Assembly (NCBI GenBank): GCA_027943335.1
Contig: BSBK01004080.1
Location: 62,001-126,000, forward strand
DNA length: 64,000 bases
Origin: Chamaecyparis obtusa
Lineage: Eukaryota > Streptophyta > Pinopsida > Cupressales > Cupressaceae
Direction of reading: 5' to 3'
Position numbers and translations under genes: made by a program. The notes under the pieces were generated by a model. The model was not told where the DNA came from. It made no database searches and worked only from the letters and a program-made list of their open reading frames with translations. Below are positions 59,637 to 64,000 of this stretch, in pieces; within the stretch, counting starts at the first letter, position 1, and the number at the start of each line of letters is the position of its first letter.

Positions 59637-60450
59637 TAATCCATGGAGCTAGTTTACCGAATAAGGCACCTCATTGGTTGACACCTACTGAGAATCAAGA
59701 ATTGAACTGATAGATTCAAGAGTTGCTGGAGAAAGGTTTGATTAGAGAAAGTTTGAGTCCTTGTGTAGTACCTACTATATTGGCACCTAAGAAGAATGGA
59801 GAATGGATAATGTGTGTTGATTCCAGAGAAATCAATAAGATAACAATGAAGTATAGGTTTCCTATACCGAGAATGGATGACATAATGGATAGTTTGACTG
59901 GAGAAAAATATTTCATAAAAATTGATTTGAAAAGTGGGTATCATCAGATCAGAATCAGAGAAGGTGATGAATGGAAGACTTCTTTCAAGACAAAAGAAGG
60001 TTTGTATGAGTGGTTGGTTATGCCTTTTGGTTTAACTAATGCACCGAGTACTTTTATGAGGCTGATGAATGAAGTTTTGAAGAAATTCTTGGGTAAGTTT
60101 GTGATTGTATATCTTGATGATATTCTAATATTCAGTAAGACTAGAGAAGAGTATTTGTTGCATGTTAGACAAGTTTTGGAGAGATTGAAAGATGAAAAGT
60201 TGTCGATAAATCTGAAAAAGTGTTCATTCATGAAAGAGGAGATTGTGTATTTGGGATTTTTTATTTCAGCTGATGCTTTGAAGATGGATCCTAAAAAGGT
60301 TGAGGCTATTTTGAATTGGCCTACACTTGTGAATTCTAGTGAGGTAAGATCATTTCATGGTTTGGCAAGTTTTTACCAAAAAATCATATGGAATTTCAAT
60401 TCAATTTGTAATGCTATGACTAAAACTATGAGAGGAGACAAAAGATAATT
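59637..60450 (+). pseudogene. E7 reverse transcriptase
   Basis: Shows [20 protein letters not shown], the [13 protein letters not shown] block, [20 protein letters not shown], catalytic YLDD in [13 protein letters not shown] and [13 protein letters not shown]. Open from 59723 to a stop at 60446. Just upstream, TGA and TAG replace what are usually CGA and CAG codons. Confidence 0.92.
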
Positions 60451-61020
60451 CAAGTGGACACGTGGAGATGATAGAAGTTTTGAGACTCTGAAGATGAAGG
60501 TTGCTAAATTACCTATTTTGGCATTACTTGATTTTAGTAAAGTATTTTAAGTAGAATGTGATGCAAGTGGAAGTGTAATTGGAGCTGTGTTGAGTCAAGA
60601 AGGTAAATCTGTTGCTTTCTATAGTGAAAAGTTGAATGATCCAAGAAGAAAATATTTTGTGTATGATTCAGAATTCTATGCTATTGTTCAAGCACTAAAG
60701 AAATGGAGACATTATTTGATACCGAGTGAATTTGTGTTGTATACTGATCATAAGGCTTTACAGTATTTGGGTAGTCAAAATAAGTGAATCACAGACATAT
60801 GAAATGGGTTGAGTATTTGTAGAGTTATACATTTGTGATAAAGCATAAGAGTGGACTCACTAATTGAGTTGCTGATGCATCGAGTAGAAGAAGATCTTTG
60901 ATGACCGAGATGAAAACTAAAGTTCTTGGTTTTGATGAGATGAGATATTCTTATGAGTTTGACCTTGATTTTTCTGAGCCATGGAGAAAGTGCAAAGCAC
61001 CTATTCAAGATCAACAAGAT
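60451..61020 (+). pseudogene. E7 RNase H
   Basis: Segments [19 protein letters not shown] and [22 protein letters not shown], then [11 protein letters not shown], are conserved gypsy RNase H blocks; stops at about 60448, 60550 and 60784, plus a 1-nt frameshift near 60784. It ends with VADASSRR. Confidence 0.88.
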
Positions 61021-62169
61021 ACTAAATGAGATGAATATTTTATTCTTGAAGGTATGTTGTTTAAAGGTATTCAATTGTGTATATCGAGAGGAATAATGAA
61101 AACTAATTTGCTAAAGGAGAAACATAGTAGTGGTTTGGCTGGACATTTTGGTATTGATAAAACATGGAATTTTCTTAAGGAGAAATACTATTGGCCGTAG
61201 TTATATAAATATGTTCAGAAATTTGTGAAAAGTTGTGGAATTTGTCAAGTTGCAAAAGGAGTAAGTTAGAATACTGGATTGTATGTAATGATTGTTGTGC
61301 CTGATAAACCTTGGATTGACATTAGTATGGATTTTGTTCTTGGCTTACCGAAGATAGTAAGAGGTAATGATTCTATATTTGTTATTGTGGATAGATTTTC
61401 TAAGATGGCACATTTTATACCTTGTAGAAAGACATCAGATGCAGTACATGTAGCAGATATTTTCTGTAAGGAAATTGTCAGATTGTATGGATTACCAAGG
61501 AGTATCATCCCTGACTGAGACAGTAAATTTGTTGGATACTTTTGGAAAACCCTTTGGAAGAAATTTGGCACTGAGTTGAAATATACTTCTACATTTCACC
61601 CACAAATCAATGGATAGACTGATGTTGTGAACAAAAGTTTGGGAAATATTTTGAGATGTTTAGTTGGAGACACACTGAGTAATTGGGATTTTGTGTTGGC
61701 ACAAGCAGAGTTTGCATACAATAATTCAATGAATAGGAGTATTGGAAAGACACCATTTGAGATTGTGAATGGCACACAACTAAGAAGTATATCTGATTTG
61801 AGAAACATTACTAATGAGAATAAGAAAAGTGCTAAAGGAGTAAAATTTGCTAAGTATATGAAGAAATTGCATGAAGATGTAAAGCTGACGCTGGAAGATA
61901 GTAATCAGAAATAAAAGGATAGAAATGATAGATCAAGGAGACATAAAACTTTTGATGTTGGTGATGAAGTGATGGTTCATTTGAAGAAAGGCTAAATTCC
62001 TGTTGGAACATATGGGAAGCTGAAGATGAAGAAGTTTGGACCTTGCAAGATTTTGAAGGAATTTGACAGTGGAAATGCATATGAGATTGAGTTACCTGAT
62101 GACGTGGACATATCACCTATTTTTAAGATTTCTTATTTGTATGAGTATCATGAACCTGATGAAGAAGTG
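61021..62169 (+). pseudogene. E7 integrase
   Basis: HHCC finger (HSSGLAGHFG, then CGICQ), catalytic core with [10 protein letters not shown] (first Asp), IIPD then stop then DSKFVG (second Asp), and INGxTDVVNK, where the usual Glu (TEVVN) is Asp. Several stops. The C-terminal part has VGDEVMVHL and FGPCKILKEF. Confidence 0.88.
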
Positions 62170-62343
62170 ACAATACTGACAGAATATCCTAAGAAGCAGA
62201 ATGAAGAAATTGAACAGATTTTGAAGGAAAGAGTTGGCAAGAGTACAAGAAGAAAATAGTATATGGAATATCTGGTAAAGTGGAAGAATAGACCAATGGA
62301 AGATAGTTCATGGATTTCACAGTCTGAGTTGGATGCAGCTTAG
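62170..62343 (+). pseudogene. E7 chromodomain
   Basis: At the integrase C-terminus: EIEQILKERVGKSTRRK, stop, then YMEYLVKWKNRPMEDSSWI and SELDAA before the natural stop at 62341-62343. The aromatic residues expected in a chromodomain cage are partly visible (Y, W, W). It would direct integration to particular chromatin. Confidence 0.85.
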
Positions 62344-62395
62344 ACCAGACCTATCAAATGATTTGGAGAATCATTTCAAAATAATCCCAGGTGTC

Positions 62396-63072
62396 TGATG
62401 CAAGATCATCTTGGGTCCTTGGCAATCCTATGTCACCAAAAATAATTTGGAGTTTTTCTATGTTTCTCAGTTCCTACTTTGATCGAGTTGGTTAGTAGTT
62501 GGTCAGTTTTCTTAGGTTACTAAGTGTGGCTGGTTATCTCCTAGGTGGTCAATTGTTTCCCTAGTGCTCGGTGTTGCTTGTCTACTGCTTGATTGTCTTG
62601 CCCACCGACAGGTTTAGTTTTAGTTTCTATTATGGCCGACTTATACATTTATATTAGATCATGGATTTAGTGTTGATATCCATCATTTGGAAGCATGTGG
62701 TCTTAGATCTGACCATTTCTTTCATTGATTGTGGATCTGAAGGCCGACTCAGTTCGGTAGCTTCTTGTATAAATGTAGTTGTTGGTTTAGAGTTTAGGAG
62801 GTAGTTTTGAGAGGAGTTTTGGTAGAAGATAGAAGTAGAGATTTGGAAAGATCCTCACATTTTTGAGGACTTCTATATTTCATTGTAATATCTGGCCCTA
62901 ACCGGGAAGGCCTTACAGCCCGGCATGTATCATTCTATTTGATGAAAATATATGAAAGTATCTGCATTCTCTCTCTCACTATTGTGTTTGTTTGCTTCCG
63001 CATGTGTTGAGAAGGCTTGGATCATTAGGGTGTGCCATTTTTTGGCCCCTCTTGCTCCTTTCCCTTGCATCA
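62396..63072 (+). repeat. E7 3' LTR
   Basis: 677 bp, same length as the left copy; TATAAAT at 62768-62774. Preceded by a weak purine tract and followed by TSD taagt. Confidence 0.93.
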
Positions 63073-63077
63073 TAAGT

Positions 63078-64000
63078 GCACCTGGAAATAAGATAAAGAA
63101 GGTTATACTTTGAAACCAGATTTCCTTATTGTCGGAGTCTCAAGATCCATCGTAGCTTCGGATCTAGGAATCAAGGGCCTAAATATTTTTTTTCTAAAAT
63201 TGCACTAAAAAATGGTGTGGACAAGTCAAATTTTTGGGAAGAAGTTGAAAAGGTGACTTTTTCCAGGCAATTTCTAATGAAACTTTCCTAGAATTTGTAA
63301 CTGAACCTGCACAACCTAGATGTAAAATTGCAGCTTCGTAACTTGTTCCTTCACACAAAAAAATGGGGAATGGTTTTGGAAAATGGGTTTGCCTTGGTCA
63401 AACCTTTATTTAGGAATAAACCTTGAAATTGAATTAAGAATACATAAGGAAAGATGAAATTCCAGCTAGATCTGAAACAAAAATCACCTTATACCTTGAT
63501 GATGCAATGCCTCTTTGGATGTGATCACAAGTGTTGATGCAATAGCTTGAACTCCACAAACACCTAATAGGAAATCATGAAACCAAAGCCTTGATATGAT
63601 GGATGTTGTAGCATGCCACAATTCTTGATGAGAAGGAAGAAGAATTCCATGAAGATCTTGAGGTTTCACTTGATTTCTTGATTGATTGTATGTAATTGTG
63701 ACTAGCTTGCAATTGATTAAGATATCATGTTATACCAAATAAGGGGATAGGATGTCCTTTTATACTGAAATCCCTCCATTTCAAATCTCAAATCTAGTCT
63801 AGGATGACTGTAAATGTAAATATTGGAAGAAAACTACCCCATCGGGCCTTGGGCAAAATTTGGGCCCAAAAATTGAGGGACAAGTTGGCTAAGCAACTTG
63901 TCCTAGGAAAAATGAGCTCACATTTCATGAGGATGTTGGGGAAGGTAAAAACAAGAAGCATTGGAAGAAAATGCAAGTTGTTGTGACATCACGATAGATC
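63078..64000 (-). repeat. LTR-like sequence related to E3, running off the right edge
   Basis: The stretch gccttggtcaaacc with the following 60 bp (63390-63460) aligns with 12017-12080 and 37208-37270 in the E3 LTRs. The TATA box tract (TATAAAAGGA on the minus strand, 63764-63755) and a later gggccttgggc or gggccc patch are in matching order. It is diverged, so a related family rather than the same one. No termini are visible. Confidence 0.45.

Larger units (their letters stand above)
55601..63072 (+). mobile_element. E7: decayed chromovirus (Ty3/gypsy with chromodomain)
   Basis: Both LTRs are 677 bp and carry terminal tgatgca and tgcatca (left copy ends tgcatta). TSD is aaagt (55596-55600) and taagt (63073-63077), one mismatch. 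Primer site for initiator Met tRNA. Order gag, protease, RT, RNase H, integrase, chromodomain identifies a chromovirus; the clade is not decided. Two solo LTRs (58008-58823 and 58958-59631) interrupt pol. Removing each with one TSD copy puts protease and RT in one frame, so both arrived after E7. Confidence 0.93.

Overview
This window looks like intergenic DNA from a large plant genome, and I found no cellular gene, tRNA or rRNA in it. Nearly every recognisable sequence belongs to LTR retrotransposons. These include Ty3/gypsy polyproteins of the plant Tat type (two RNase H domains), a chromodomain-bearing chromovirus, initiator-Met-tRNA primer sites (TGGTATCAGAG type) and several layers of elements inserted inside one another. 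The species cannot be named from the sequence. A seed plant with a big, repeat-rich genome, possibly a gymnosperm, fits best.

Left part (1-10.9 kb): E1 is a Tat-type gypsy element on the minus strand with an uninterrupted 2497-residue gag-pol ORF (363-7856). It also has a long leader holding a 21-bp-period array, a primer-binding site and one LTR (about 10037-10893). Its other LTR lies beyond the left edge.

Middle (10.9-49.0 kb): E2 is an older, decayed Tat-type element, also minus strand. Its integrase is split in two: 10911-11468 on the left and 38387 onward on the right. Between the halves sits E3 (11469-38381, TSD gaagc), a large non-autonomous element. E4 (14383-34654), a full gypsy element with an unusual domain order, is inserted in E3. 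E5 (21777-30899), a gag-only element with 3-kb LTRs, is inserted in the gag gene of E4. E1 is itself inserted within about 30 bp of the integrase stop codon of E2. The order of insertion is therefore E2, then E3, then E4, then E5, with E1 a separate later hit on E2. All five have the same orientation.

Right part (49.0-64 kb): unassigned AT-rich DNA carries E6 (49889-53596, TSD gacca), which has two 1.65-kb LTRs around only about 400 bp of non-coding DNA. It also carries E7 (55601-63072), a decayed plus-strand chromovirus whose pol is interrupted by two solo LTRs with perfect TSDs. The last 0.9 kb resembles the LTR of E3.

Main points of interest: (1) E4 places its archaeal-type RNase H between protease and reverse transcriptase, while E1 has it after the first RNase H, and the catalytic spacing is identical in both. 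(2) The E1 leader carries an approximately 33-unit array in near-perfect 21-bp phase. (3) A G-patch-like motif occurs in E1, E2 and E3. (4) A short leader hairpin in E1 and E2 shows a compensatory base-pair change. (5) E3 carries an ORF with hydrophobic segments in the position where gag should be. Coordinates were read by eye. LTR boundaries backed by TSDs should be good to the base, while others are approximate.
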